This document shows, piece after piece, positions 17,249 to 26,483 of a stretch of DNA of 64,000 nucleotides. The notes under the pieces are model-generated. The model was not told the DNA's origin. It made no database searches and worked only from the letters and a program-made list of their open reading frames with translations. The stretch comes from Streptomyces griseosporeus (GTDB taxonomy: Bacteria; Actinomycetota; Actinomycetes; Streptomycetales; Streptomycetaceae). Position 1 is the first letter of the stretch. Every line of letters starts with the position of its first letter. The stretch covers positions 124,001 through 188,000 of the forward strand of contig NZ_BNBR01000003.1 in the NCBI RefSeq assembly GCF_014656055.1, in the 5' to 3' direction. The translations under genes were made by a program, and so were the position numbers.

Positions 17249-17587
17249 TCAGAGCGCGTCCGGGCCGCGCTCGCCGGTCCGGACCCGTACGGCCGTCTCG
17301 ACGGGGAGGGACCAGACCTTGCCGTCCCCGATCTTGCCGGTGCGGGCCGCCTTCACGATGACCTCGATCAGCTGTTCGGCGTCGTCGTCCTCGGCGAGCA
17401 CCTCGATGCGGATCTTGGGGACGAGGTCGACGGTGTACTCGGCACCGCGGTAGACCTCGGTGTGGCCCCGCTGACGACCGTAGCCGCTCGCCTCGGTGAC
17501 CGTCAGGCCGTGTACGCCGAAGGCCTGCAGGGCTTCCTTGATCTCGTCGAGCCGGTGGGGCTTGACGACGGCGGTGATGAGCTTCAT
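17249..17587 (-). CDS. glnK: PII signal-transduction protein GlnK
   Basis: A 112-residue PII protein that senses ATP/ADP and 2-oxoglutarate and plugs the AmtB channel. MKLITAVVKPHRLDEIKEAL is followed by the T-loop GRQRGHTEVYRGAEYTVDLV, with Tyr51, the adenylylation site, intact. GKIGDGKVW is the conserved C-terminal nucleotide-binding segment. It overlaps amtB by 4 bases and precedes glnD by 26 bases. Confidence 0.97.
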   Translation of the reverse strand: MKLITAVVKPHRLDEIKEALQAFGVHGLTVTEASGYGRQRGHTEVYRGAEYTVDLVPKIRIEVLAEDDDAEQLIEVIVKAARTGKIGDGKVWSLPVETAVRVRTGERGPDAL

Positions 17588-18924
17588 GCGTCCACCTTCT
17601 TGGCTGCGGTGTCGGCCACGGGGGCCGGGACGGCGGTCGTGCGGGCGGCGCCACCGCCGGCCCCGCTGAAGTCGTATGCGGTCTCGGCGTGCTCGGCCTG
17701 GTCGATGCCGGCCACCTCCTCGTCCTCGGTGACGCGCATCCCGATCGTCTTGTCGAGGAGGAAGGCGAGGATCGCGGAGACGATCAGCGAGTAGGCGAGG
17801 ACGGCGAAGACACCGGCGCACTGCTTCCAGAACTGGGTCAGGCCGCCGCCGTAGAACAGGCCCTCGACCTCGGACTGGCCCTTGCCGGTGGCGAAGAAGC
17901 CGATGAGCAGGGAGCCGAGGACACCGCCGACGAGGTGGACGCCGACGACGTCGAGGGAGTCGTCGTAGTTGAAGCGGTACTTCAGGCCGACGGCCATGGC
18001 GCAGACGACACCGGCGATGACACCGACGGCGATCGCGCCGAGCGGGGAGACCGCGCCGCCGGCGGGGGTGATGGCGACCAGGCCGGCGACGGCGCCGGAG
18101 GCGGCGCCCAGCGTGGTGAAGGCGCCGTGGCGGATCTTCTCGTAGGCGAGCCAGGCCAGCATGGCGGCGGCGGTGGCGACCTGCGTGTTGACGAACATCA
18201 GCGCGCCGACGCCGTCGTCGTTGCCCAGCCAGGAGCCGGCGTTGAAGCCGAACCAGCCGAACCACAGCAGGCCGGCGCCGAGCATGACCAGCGGGAGGCT
18301 GTGCGGGCGCATCGGGTCCTTCTTGAAGCCGGTGCGCTTGCCGATGACGAGGATCACGCCGAGGGCGGCGGCACCGGCGTTGATGTGCACGGCCGTACCG
18401 CCGGCGAAGTCGATCACGCCCAGCTCGAAGGCCCAGCCGCCGGTGCCCCAGACCCAGTGCGCGACCGGGAAGTAGACGAGGGTGGCCCACAGGGTGATGA
18501 ACAGGGCCCAGGCGCTGAACTTCACGCGGTCGGCGAGGGCACCGCTGATCAGGGCGGGCGTGATGATGGCGAACATCAGCTGGAAGACCAGGAAGACGAA
18601 GACCGGGATGGTGTAGCCGTCCCAGAGTTCGGTCAGGCCGATGTTGCTGAGGCCGACCCAGTCGGAGTTCCAGCCGACGATGCTGCCGGAGTCGGTGCCG
18701 AAGGCGACGGAGAAGCCGTAGAGCACCCACAGGATGGTGACGATGCCCAGGCTGATGAAGCTCATCATCAGCATGTTGAGGGTGGACTTGACGCGGACCA
18801 TGCCTCCGTAGAAGAAGGCCAGGCCGGGCGTCATGAGCATCACCAGGGCGGAACAGATGAGCATGAAACCTGTGTTCGCGGCGGAGAGTGTGGGCTCTGC
18901 CGCCAGCGTGATGGCTGGTGCCAT
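17584..18924 (-). CDS. amtB: Ammonium channel AmtB
   Basis: A 446-residue membrane channel with eleven predicted transmembrane helices. FMLICSALVMLMTPGLAFFY, GGTAVHINAGAAALGVI and WFGWFGFNAGSWLG are family signatures, with the conserved twin-His region. A roughly 30-residue Ala-rich cytoplasmic tail follows the last helix. ATG at 18924 is preceded by GAGGAG, and the N-terminus MAPAITLAAEPTLSAANTGF suits the family; earlier in-frame codons are hydrophilic and unlikely. It is the first gene of the nitrogen operon, with a probable GlnR box about 118 bases upstream. Confidence 0.96.
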   Translation of the reverse strand: MAPAITLAAEPTLSAANTGFMLICSALVMLMTPGLAFFYGGMVRVKSTLNMLMMSFISLGIVTILWVLYGFSVAFGTDSGSIVGWNSDWVGLSNIGLTELWDGYTIPVFVFLVFQLMFAIITPALISGALADRVKFSAWALFITLWATLVYFPVAHWVWGTGGWAFELGVIDFAGGTAVHINAGAAALGVILVIGKRTGFKKDPMRPHSLPLVMLGAGLLWFGWFGFNAGSWLGNDDGVGALMFVNTQVATAAAMLAWLAYEKIRHGAFTTLGAASGAVAGLVAITPAGGAVSPLGAIAVGVIAGVVCAMAVGLKYRFNYDDSLDVVGVHLVGGVLGSLLIGFFATGKGQSEVEGLFYGGGLTQFWKQCAGVFAVLAYSLIVSAILAFLLDKTIGMRVTEDEEVAGIDQAEHAETAYDFSGAGGGAARTTAVPAPVADTAAKKVDA

Positions 18925-19041
18925 CGGCGTCTCCTCGTCGTAGGTACGGCCCCGTGCGGGCGAAGCCTGAGCGGAGTGAGGGGTGGGCCGGTTATGGGCC
19001 ATGAGATTGGCGCAGCGCGGTTTCGGTGGAAGCCCCTCGTT

Positions 19042-19057
19042 GTTTCGCCGCCGTGAC
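19042..19057 (-). promoter_or_regulatory. Putative GlnR-binding box upstream of amtB
   Basis: On the minus strand the sequence reads GTCAC-n6-GAAAC, an exact fit to the GlnR half-operator consensus gTnAC-n6-GAAAC. A further GTAAC lies 20 bases upstream (19073-19077), two bases short of the ideal 22-base period. In Streptomyces GlnR is known to activate amtB-glnK-glnD under nitrogen limitation. Apart from this site I saw nothing else certain in the 339-base amtB-nsdA gap (18925-19263). Confidence 0.6.
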
Positions 19058-19263
19058 GAAGGCGCCGGGCGTGTTACGCGTCGATGAACTGGCTGATGTC
19101 CGCCGAGCCGATCGTTATCGTGGCGCAACCTTCACAGTGCTGGTTCACCGTGGAGAGAAGAACCGGCCGCGGTCGGCCTTCCGATGACCTGGCATGGGGG
19201 AGCCGAGTCGGGCAGTTCGGGAGGGCCGGCCGCGGCCGGGGTGTGGGGGTCGGTCCGCGCCGG

Positions 19264-20739
19264 TCAGACCGCCTCGGCGGTCTCGGGCAGCTCGACGGCG
19301 AGGCGGTCGGTGAGGTCGACGACCTCGGCGAGGTCGCCGAAGTCGCGGGCGGCGGTGTCGACGGTCTTGCGGATGCGGGTGTTGACGCGCTCGGAGCGGA
19401 CCTTCTTGGCGACCTTCATGGCCTGCTGTGCGTAGACGGCGCTCTGCTCGGGCTCGCGCTGGAGCAGGTGGACGGTGGCCATGCCGATCAGGTTCAGCGC
19501 GTACGACCGCTGGTGCTCCTTGTCCTGCGCGAACAGCTCCACGGCCTGCTCCATCAGCGGCTGGGCGAGGGAGGCGTAGGTGGGGCTGCGGCCGGCGACG
19601 TAGGCGAGGTCGCGGAAGGAGTGGCTGTTCTCGCCGTGCAGTTCGGCCTCGGAGAAGAAGCGGATCCAGTCGGGGTCGGGCTCGTCCCAGTCGTCGGCGT
19701 CGGCGAAGGTGTCCTCGGCCATCCGCACGGCCCGCTTGCACTTGCCGGGCTGGCCCATGTTGGCGTAGGCGCGGGCCTCCATCGCATACAGCATGGACTG
19801 GGTGCGCGGGCCGGCGCAGTCGCGGCTGCCGTACTGCGCGAGGTGGATGAGTTCCAGGGCGTCCTCGGGCCGGCCGAGGTGGATCATCTGGCGGCTCATG
19901 CTGGAGAGGATGTAGGAGCCGAGCGGCTTGTCGCCGGCCTCCTTGGCGGCGTGCAGCGCGAGCACGAAGTACTTCTGGGCGGTGGGCTGGAGGCCCACGT
20001 CGTACGACATCCAGCCGGCCAGCTCGGCCAGCTCGGCGGCGACCTTGAACAGCTTGCGGGCGGTGGTCTCGGGCTGGGGTTCCTGGAGGAGGTCGGTGAC
20101 CTCGTGCAGCTGGCCGACGACGGCCTTGCGGCGCAGGCCGCCGCCGCACTGGGCGTCCCACTGACGGAACATCACGGTGGTGGACTCCAGCAGCTCCAGC
20201 TCGGGCCGGGACAGCCGGCCGCGCGCCCGGGAGGTGGGCAGGGGCTCGGCGTCGCGCACGGGCGAGGGCGGGGCGGGCACGAGCCAGCGCTGGAGGGGCT
20301 CGATGAGGGCGGGGCCCGCGGACAGGGCCAGCGAGCTCCCGAGGAAGCCGCGCCGCGCCAGCATCAGGTCGCTGCGCGAGAACTCGCTGAGCAGGGCCAC
20401 CGTCTGCGGGCCCGTCCAGGGCAGGTCCACGCCGGTCGCGGAGGGGGACTGGCGTGCGGCGCGCAGGCCGAGGTCCTCGATGGAGACGACGCAGCCGAAC
20501 CGCTCGGAGAACAGCTCGGACAGGATGCGCGGGATGGGTTCGCGGGGGTTCTCGCCGTCCAGCCAGCGGCGCACGCGGGAGGTGTCGGTGGAGATGTGGT
20601 TGGCGCCCAGCTGCCGGGCCCGGCGGTTCACCTGGCGGGCCAGCTCGCCCTTGGACCAGCCGCTGCGGACGAACCACGACCCCAGCAGCTCGTTGGGGCG
20701 CTTGTCAGCGTTCGTCCCGCCACCGCCGTTGCCGCCCAC
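19264..20739 (-). CDS. nsdA: NsdA, TPR-containing negative regulator of differentiation and antibiotic production
   Basis: A 491-residue cytoplasmic protein. The N-terminal region (RPNELLGSWFVRSGWSKGEL, RVRRWLDGENPREPIPRIL) is helix-turn-helix-like. A twin-Arg-like LARRGFLGSSLALSAG patch follows, then a long TPR-type helical array (about 195-480). From memory, nsdA (SCO5582) lies next to amtB in S. coelicolor and its loss causes early sporulation and antibiotic overproduction. GTG at 20739 is preferred over TTG at 20760 because a GGGGG stretch lies about 8 bases upstream. It is not in the amtB operon: 339 bases intervene. Confidence 0.9.
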   Translation of the reverse strand: MGGNGGGGTNADKRPNELLGSWFVRSGWSKGELARQVNRRARQLGANHISTDTSRVRRWLDGENPREPIPRILSELFSERFGCVVSIEDLGLRAARQSPSATGVDLPWTGPQTVALLSEFSRSDLMLARRGFLGSSLALSAGPALIEPLQRWLVPAPPSPVRDAEPLPTSRARGRLSRPELELLESTTVMFRQWDAQCGGGLRRKAVVGQLHEVTDLLQEPQPETTARKLFKVAAELAELAGWMSYDVGLQPTAQKYFVLALHAAKEAGDKPLGSYILSSMSRQMIHLGRPEDALELIHLAQYGSRDCAGPRTQSMLYAMEARAYANMGQPGKCKRAVRMAEDTFADADDWDEPDPDWIRFFSEAELHGENSHSFRDLAYVAGRSPTYASLAQPLMEQAVELFAQDKEHQRSYALNLIGMATVHLLQREPEQSAVYAQQAMKVAKKVRSERVNTRIRKTVDTAARDFGDLAEVVDLTDRLAVELPETAEAV

Positions 20740-21175
20740 TGGAACGCCCCCATCCCTCAAGACCGCTTGTCGCCGAGTGCGCCAAGCCCTATCAGAATGC
20801 CGGTCTTTCCGGCGTCCGTCCGGCAGTTGTCACCCTTCGAACGGGAAGCCGACTTGCCTCCGGCATACCCACGAGCGCATGTGCCCCGGGGCTCCGTGCA
20901 CTCAAAGTAATCCTACGATCACCCGTCCAGCCATGGCGATCCCGGAAACGCCACCATTCGCCACCCCTTCGAATGAACTCACCGTCGCCTCCGCGCGATT
21001 CACTTGACATAGGACAGCCGGGAGTGAGTGCAGCGGTGCAGACAGGGGCGCGCGCCACCGTCTGCACCACCGGACGTGCATCCGGACGCCGCCGACCAGG
21101 GGCGCGTCGGTGACGCACAGTGATACTCCGGGCGCGTCTCGTAACCACCGGTGCGTCGGACCCGTTGGAGGGGGC
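20740..21175. promoter_or_regulatory. Divergent intergenic region between nsdA and the primase-like gene
   Basis: These 436 bases contain no convincing gene. A perfect -35-like TTGACA lies on the plus strand at 21004-21009, but no good -10 follows at 16-18 bases. On the minus strand TAGGAT (20915-20910) could be an nsdA -10. Both calls are tentative. Confidence 0.3.
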
Positions 21176-21841
21176 ATGGGCTTCACGATCGGCAGCAGCA
21201 GCCGGGGCATCCGCGACATCCGGTCCGTCTCGCGGCGCCGCGGCCGCTCGTCCGAGTGCACCGCCGTCGCCGAGTTCACGGGCCTGTGGGGCTGGGACGT
21301 GGTCCCGGGCGCACGGGCCGCCGCCGGGGTGTGTTCCTGCGGGCGCGCGGACTGCCGGGCGCCGGGTGCGCATCCGCTCGACTTCGCGCCGGAGATCGGC
21401 GCGGGCGCGACGCTGGACCAGGTGAGCGAGGCCTGGGGCGAGTTCCCGGGCGCGGCTGTGATGCTGCCCGTCGGGCGGGCGTTCGACGTGATCGAGGTGG
21501 CGGAGCCGGCCGGGCGCCGGGCGCTGGTCCGCCTGGAGCGCATGGGCCTGCCGCTGGGGCCGGTCGCCGCCACCCCTCAGGGCCGGGCGCACTTCTTCGT
21601 CGCGCCGGGCGGCGCGGCCGACCTGCCCCGGCTGCTGTACCGGATGGGCTGGGACGACCCGGCCCTGGACCTGCGCGGCCTCGGCCCGGGTACGTACATC
21701 ACGGCACCGCCCTCCGACCGCGGCGGCCTCGGCCCGGTGCGCTGGCTGCGCCCGCCGGCCCTGGACTCCGCGACGAAGCCGCCGGAGGCGCGGCTGCTGC
21801 TGGGGACGCTGGCGTACGTGGCGCACCGGTCGCGGGCCTGA
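21176..21841 (+). CDS. Stand-alone bifunctional primase/polymerase (Prim-Pol) N-terminal domain protein
   Basis: A 221-residue protein resembling the Prim-Pol N-terminal domain family: AVAEFTGLWGWDVVPGARAA, CSCGRADCRAPGAHPLDF, WGEFPGAAVMLPVGRAFDVI and TPQGRAHFFVAPGG. The Cys-rich knot and PxxxxHP elements match small Streptomyces proteins annotated as bifunctional DNA primase/polymerase. The catalytic Asp pair of active Prim-Pols is not obvious; only an isolated FDVIEV is seen, so activity is doubtful. ATG at 21176 follows GGAGGGGGC. It is divergent from nsdA and ends before a bidirectional terminator. Confidence 0.65.
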   Translation: MGFTIGSSSRGIRDIRSVSRRRGRSSECTAVAEFTGLWGWDVVPGARAAAGVCSCGRADCRAPGAHPLDFAPEIGAGATLDQVSEAWGEFPGAAVMLPVGRAFDVIEVAEPAGRRALVRLERMGLPLGPVAATPQGRAHFFVAPGGAADLPRLLYRMGWDDPALDLRGLGPGTYITAPPSDRGGLGPVRWLRPPALDSATKPPEARLLLGTLAYVAHRSRA

Positions 21842-21867
21842 GCGCCGTACCCGCGGCACACAAGGCG

Positions 21868-21904
21868 AAGCCCCGTCCCCCACTGCACCTGGGGGGCGGG
21901 GCTT
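21868..21904. terminator. Bidirectional terminator between the primase-like gene and ftsY
   Basis: A 14-bp inverted repeat (AAGCCCCGTCCCCC / GGGGGGCGGGGCTT, one G-U position) with a 9-base loop lies between two convergent genes. On the plus strand it ends CTTCTC. Confidence 0.75.
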
Positions 21905-21962
21905 CTCGCCGAGCCGGCGGAGCCGGCAGCACCTAGGAACGTTCCTACGTGGTCAGGCGGCC

Positions 21963-23174
21963 TCAGTCGCCGATCAGGGCGTCCACGAACGCCTCCGGCT
22001 CGAACGGCGCCAGATCGTCCGCGCCCTCGCCGAGTCCGACGAGCTTGACCGGCACGCCCAGCTCGCGCTGGACGGCGACGACGATGCCGCCCTTGGCGGT
22101 GCCGTCGAGCTTGGTCAGCACGATGCCGGTGATGTCGACGACCTCGGCGAACACGCGCGCCTGGACAAGGCCGTTCTGGCCGGTGGTGGCGTCGAGGACG
22201 AGCAGCACCTCGTCGAGCGGGGCGTGCTTCTCCACCACGCGCTTGACCTTGCCCAGCTCGTCCATGAGGCCGGTCTTGGTGTGCAGCCGTCCGGCGGTGT
22301 CGATGAGCACGACGTCGCAGCCCATCTCCTTGCCCTCCTTGACCGCGTCGAAGGCGACGGAGGCGGGGTCGCCGCCCTCCGGGCCGCGCACGGTGTGGGC
22401 GCCGACCCGCTCGCCCCAGGTCTGCAGCTGGTCGGCGGCGGCGGCGCGGAAGGTGTCGGCGGCGCCGAGGACGACGGTGCGGCCGTCGGCCACCAGGACG
22501 CGGGCGAGCTTGCCGGTGGTGGTGGTCTTGCCGGTGCCGTTGACGCCGACGACCATCACGATGCCGGGCTTGCTGGTCTCGGGCTCGGTGTGGACCGTGC
22601 GGTCCATGTCCTGGCCGACCAGGGTGAGCAGCTCCTCGCGCAGCAGGCCGCGCAGCTCCTCGGGGGTGCGGGTGCCGAGCACCTTGACGCGCTCGCGCAG
22701 CCGCTCGACCAGCTCCTGGGTGGGCTGCACGCCGACGTCGGCGGTGAGCAGCGTGTCCTCGATCTCCTCCCAGGTGTCCTCGTCGAGGTGTTCCCGGGAC
22801 AGGAGGTTCAGCAGGCCCTTGCCCAGGGCGTTCTGCGAGCGGGAGAGCCGGGCGCGCAGGCGCACCAGGCGGCCCTCGGTGGGCTCCGGGATCTCGATCT
22901 CCGGGGCCTCGGCCAGTTCTTCGGCGGGCGGCTCCTCGACCACGACGGGAGCCGGGCCGCCCGGAAGATCCACCTCCTCTATCGTGCGCCGCGGTTCCTC
23001 CCGCGGCGTCTCGGCCTCGTCGCCGACGTGCGGCTCGGCCGGAGGGGCGGTGATGTCGGGCGCTGCGGGCGGCGGCGGGGGCAGCGGCTTCTTGCGCCGG
23101 CTGCCGACGATGAGCCCGCCGAGCGCGCCGAGCACGACCACGGCGATGACTACAGCAAGGATGACGGTTTCCAT
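21963..23174 (-). CDS. ftsY: Signal recognition particle receptor FtsY
   Basis: A 403-residue SRP receptor GTPase. It starts with a membrane anchor (METVILAVVIAVVVLGALGG), then a Pro/Glu-rich acidic A domain (about 30-100). The NG domain has GVNGTGKTTTTGKLARVL (P-loop), GAADTFRAAAADQL, VLIDTAGRLHTKTGLMDEL and LTKLDGTAKGG. Actinobacterial FtsY proteins have this N-terminal transmembrane helix, unlike the peripheral E. coli protein. ATG at 23174 is preferred since it begins the anchor; further upstream codons are non-homologous. Confidence 0.96.
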   Translation of the reverse strand: METVILAVVIAVVVLGALGGLIVGSRRKKPLPPPPPAAPDITAPPAEPHVGDEAETPREEPRRTIEEVDLPGGPAPVVVEEPPAEELAEAPEIEIPEPTEGRLVRLRARLSRSQNALGKGLLNLLSREHLDEDTWEEIEDTLLTADVGVQPTQELVERLRERVKVLGTRTPEELRGLLREELLTLVGQDMDRTVHTEPETSKPGIVMVVGVNGTGKTTTTGKLARVLVADGRTVVLGAADTFRAAAADQLQTWGERVGAHTVRGPEGGDPASVAFDAVKEGKEMGCDVVLIDTAGRLHTKTGLMDELGKVKRVVEKHAPLDEVLLVLDATTGQNGLVQARVFAEVVDITGIVLTKLDGTAKGGIVVAVQRELGVPVKLVGLGEGADDLAPFEPEAFVDALIGD

Positions 23175-23343
23175 AACGCGTCCAGTATCGGCCATGGGGG
23201 CCGCCGCACCCTGCTTGTGGCTTCCTCCGAGAGACAAACACCCCCGGACGGCAGGAGTCGGGCCAAAGTACAGTGGCCCGGGCTCCGTCAACGCGCGTAG
23301 AGTCCCGACGTCCCTTTGTCCCCCACCGCAAGGCATGTTCTTC

Positions 23344-24825
23344 ATGAGCAAGACCGCCGAGACCGAAGGCGCTCTCGAGACCCGCGGCATCGAACAGGTA
23401 CCGGACCACGAGCGCACGGCGAGAACCCGCGAGCTGTTCCCCACCTGGGTCGGCGCCAACATCAGCGTGCTGCTGCTGACCATGGGCGCGAGCCTGGTCG
23501 TGGCGTACCACCTGAACATCTGGCAGGCGCTGGTCGTCGCCGTCGTCGCGCCCGTCGTGTCGTACGGCCTGGTCGGGCTGATCGGCATCGCCGGCAAGCG
23601 GGGCGGCGCACCCGGCATGGCGCTGTCGCGGGCCGTGTTCGGCCAGCGCGGCAACCTGCTGCCCGGTTCGCTGATCTGGGTCGCCCGCTGGGGCTGGGAG
23701 ACGATCAACGCGGTGACCGGCGCCTATGCCATGCTCACCATCCTGGACATCGTGCTCGGCGTCCGCGCGAACAGCGTGCTGGACATGGTGATGCTGCTGG
23801 CGTTCGTCGTGGCGACCTTCGCGATCTCCGGGCTCGGCATCAACGCCGTGCAGAAGTGCAACAAGTACGCGACCTACCTCTTCGGCGCGTTCTCGGTGCT
23901 GGTCCTCGGCTACCTGGCGGTGAACACCGACTGGTCGGAGGTGCTGGACCACTCCGCGGGCTCCACGGCCGCGGTGATCACCGGCATCGGCATGATCGCG
24001 GCGGGCGGCGTCAGCTGGATCCCGTCCGCGCCGGACTTCACCCGCTATCTGCCGCGTACGGCGTCCTCGAAGGCGATCGTGGGTACGGCCGTGGGCGGCG
24101 CCGGAGTCGTGGTCCTGCCCATGGTCCTCATGGGCGCGGTGATGGCGGTCGCCACGCCGGACCTGGCCTCGGCCGCCGACCCGGTCTCCTTCCTCGGCGA
24201 GATCCTGCCGACCTGGATCGCGGTGCCGTACCTGCTGATCGCCCTGATCGGCATGCTGCTGATCAACGCGATGTCCATGTACTCGGCGGGCTTCACCGCG
24301 CAGACGCTGGGCTTCAAGGTGCCGCGGCACTGGGCGGTGTCGGTGAACGCCGTGATCTCGCTGGTGTTCGGCGGGGTGCTGATGCTGGTGGCGACGAGCT
24401 TCATGGGCTCGTTCATCGCCTTCCTGTCGCTGCTCGCGGTGGCGTTCTCCGCGTGGGTCGGCGTCTTCGGCGCGGACATGCTGCGGCGCACGGAGTACGA
24501 CGGTGCGGCGATGGCCGACACCACGCGCACCAGCGCCTACTGGTACCGGGGCGGCTTCTCCCCCGCCGCGGTGGCCGCCTGGGCCGCCGGCCTGGCCGGA
24601 GGGCTGCTGTTCACCACGTCGGACTGGTTCACGGGCCCGCTGGCGAAGAACAACGTCATCGGCGAGTACGGCCTCGGCTGGGTCGCCACGATCGTGATCT
24701 CCGGCCTGCTGTACCTGGCTCTGCCGAAGCCGGCGGTGCCGGAGCCGGCGGCGCGCCCGGCCGAGGCCACCGAGACGGAGACGGACGCGGACGCGGACGC
24801 GGAGCGGGTGACGGCCGGGGCCTGA
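23344..24825 (+). CDS. NCS1-family cytosine/purine permease
   Basis: A 493-residue transporter with about 12 transmembrane helices. LFPTWVGANISVLLLTMGAS, GKRGGAPGMALSRAVFGQRG and WIPSAPDFTRYLPRTASSKA are NCS1 signatures (nucleobase:cation symport). It probably imports cytosine or purines; specificity is unresolved. The C-terminus is acidic and repetitive (TETETDADADAE). ATG at 23344 is preferred to one at 23335 because AAGG lies about 10 bases upstream of the former. It is divergent from ftsY and convergent with glcP across a strong terminator. Confidence 0.88.
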   Translation: MSKTAETEGALETRGIEQVPDHERTARTRELFPTWVGANISVLLLTMGASLVVAYHLNIWQALVVAVVAPVVSYGLVGLIGIAGKRGGAPGMALSRAVFGQRGNLLPGSLIWVARWGWETINAVTGAYAMLTILDIVLGVRANSVLDMVMLLAFVVATFAISGLGINAVQKCNKYATYLFGAFSVLVLGYLAVNTDWSEVLDHSAGSTAAVITGIGMIAAGGVSWIPSAPDFTRYLPRTASSKAIVGTAVGGAGVVVLPMVLMGAVMAVATPDLASAADPVSFLGEILPTWIAVPYLLIALIGMLLINAMSMYSAGFTAQTLGFKVPRHWAVSVNAVISLVFGGVLMLVATSFMGSFIAFLSLLAVAFSAWVGVFGADMLRRTEYDGAAMADTTRTSAYWYRGGFSPAAVAAWAAGLAGGLLFTTSDWFTGPLAKNNVIGEYGLGWVATIVISGLLYLALPKPAVPEPAARPAEATETETDADADAERVTAGA

Positions 24826-24852
24826 CCCGGACCCGCCTTCGCCGCCCGGACG

Positions 24853-24893
24853 CACACCGCCCCGGCCCGGATGATCCGGGCCGGGGCGGTGTG
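24853..24893. terminator. Strong bidirectional terminator between the NCS1 permease and glcP
   Basis: A perfect 18-bp inverted repeat (CACACCGCCCCGGCCCGG and its complement) with a 5-base loop ATGAT lies between convergent genes. Confidence 0.85.
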
Positions 24894-24965
24894 TCTTACG
24901 GGTGTCGAGGAGCGGGCAGCGGGGACTTGGCCCCCTCCTCGAGTCTGCGGGCCTCGGTGCGAGGC

Positions 24966-26384
24966 TCAGCCCATCTCCTCCAGGGCCTTGCCCTTCGTCT
25001 CCTTCACGAACTTCAGGACGAACGGGACGGAGAGCGCGGCGAAGACCGTGTAGATCACGTAGGTGGCGGACAGGTTCCAGTCGGCCAGCGACGGGAAGCT
25101 CGCGGTGATGGCCCAGTTGGCGATCCACTGCGCGGCGGCGGCCACGCCCAGGGCGGCGGCGCGGAGCCGGTTGGGGAACATCTCGCCGAGCATGACCCAG
25201 ACGACCACACCCCAGGACAGGGCGAAGAAGAGCACGAAGATGTGGGCCGCGATCAGCGCGGTCCAGCCCTGCGTGGCCGGCAGCTTGCCGTCGACCAGGT
25301 CGTAGGAGAAGGCCCAGGCCTCCAGCGCGAGACCGACCACCATGCCGACGGAGCCGATGATGGCGAGCGGGCGGCGGCCGATCCGGTCCACGAAGATCAT
25401 CGCGATGACGGTGCCGACGATGTTGATGATCGACGTGGTGAAGGAGTAGAAGAACGAGTCCGTCGGGTCGACGCCGACCGACTGCCACAGCGTCGAGGAG
25501 TAGTAGAACGCGACGTTGATGCCGACGAACTGCTGGAAGACCGACAGGCCGATGCCCACCCAGACGATCGGCTTGAAGAAGAAGCCGCCGCCGAGCAGGT
25601 CCTTGAACGTGGACTTGTGCTCGCTCTTCATCGCCAGCTCGATCTCGGTGACGCGGGCGTCGAGGTCGATGCCCTTGCCCTCGACCTCTTCGAGGATCTG
25701 GCGGGCGCGGTCGCGCTTGCCGACGGAGATCAGGAAGCGGGGCGACTCGGGGATGGCGAAGGAGAGCAGCCCGTACAGGACGGCCGGGACCACCATGACG
25801 CCGAGCATGACCTGCCAGGCCTCCAGGCCCATCAGCTTGCCGCGCTGGTCACCGCCTGCGGCGTTCAGCAGACCCCAGTTGACCAGCTGCGAGACGGCGA
25901 TGCCGACGACGATCGCGGCCTGCTGGAAGGAGCCGAGCCGGCCGCGGTAGGCGGGCGGGGCCACCTCGGCGATGTAGGCGGGGCCGATCACGGAGGCCAT
26001 GCCGATGGCGAAGCCGCCGACGACGCGCCAGAAGGCGAGGTCCCACAGCGCGAAGGGCAGGGCCGAGCCGACGGCGCTGATGGTGAACAGGACGGCGGCG
26101 ATCTGCATGCAGCGGATACGGCCGATGCGGTCGGCGATGCGGCCGGCGGTGGCGGCGCCGATGGCACAGCCGATCAGGGCGATCGCGATGACCTGGGCGA
26201 GCGCCGCGGACCCGACGTCGTAGCGGTCGCGGATCGCCTCGACGGCGCCGTTGATCACGGAACTGTCGTAGCCGAAGAGGAAACCGCCCATGGCGGCCGC
26301 CGCCGCGATGAAGATGACGTGCCCGAGATGATCGGGATGAGCCGTCCTGGCTCCTGACTTTGGTGCCTGCGCAGTGCTGGTCAC
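24966..26384 (-). CDS. glcP: Glucose permease GlcP (sugar porter MFS)
   Basis: A 472-residue sugar porter of the major facilitator superfamily with 12 predicted helices. GGFLFGYDSSVINGAVEAI, GRIADRIGRIRCM, PESPRFLISVGKR, FQQFVGINVAFYYSS and ETKGKALEE are family signatures. In S. coelicolor glcP1 at this locus (SCO5578, from memory) is the major glucose uptake system. GTG at 26384 follows GAGGAG with 7-base spacing and gives the 472-residue family length. A palindrome about 100 bases upstream could be its operator. Confidence 0.92.
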   Translation of the reverse strand: MTSTAQAPKSGARTAHPDHLGHVIFIAAAAAMGGFLFGYDSSVINGAVEAIRDRYDVGSAALAQVIAIALIGCAIGAATAGRIADRIGRIRCMQIAAVLFTISAVGSALPFALWDLAFWRVVGGFAIGMASVIGPAYIAEVAPPAYRGRLGSFQQAAIVVGIAVSQLVNWGLLNAAGGDQRGKLMGLEAWQVMLGVMVVPAVLYGLLSFAIPESPRFLISVGKRDRARQILEEVEGKGIDLDARVTEIELAMKSEHKSTFKDLLGGGFFFKPIVWVGIGLSVFQQFVGINVAFYYSSTLWQSVGVDPTDSFFYSFTTSIINIVGTVIAMIFVDRIGRRPLAIIGSVGMVVGLALEAWAFSYDLVDGKLPATQGWTALIAAHIFVLFFALSWGVVVWVMLGEMFPNRLRAAALGVAAAAQWIANWAITASFPSLADWNLSATYVIYTVFAALSVPFVLKFVKETKGKALEEMG

Positions 26385-26483
26385 GTGTACTCCTCGGGCC
26401 ACCGGCAACGCTGCCGGGTGGGGGTCTGCCCTTCCAGGTACCAGTGGGGCATACATGTACGCCGCTCACACCTGAAGGTAAAA

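Noticed and set aside
20902..21573. Possible minus-strand gene overlapping the primase-like gene
   Set aside because: No homology recognised, low-complexity residues, and it covers a likely divergent promoter.
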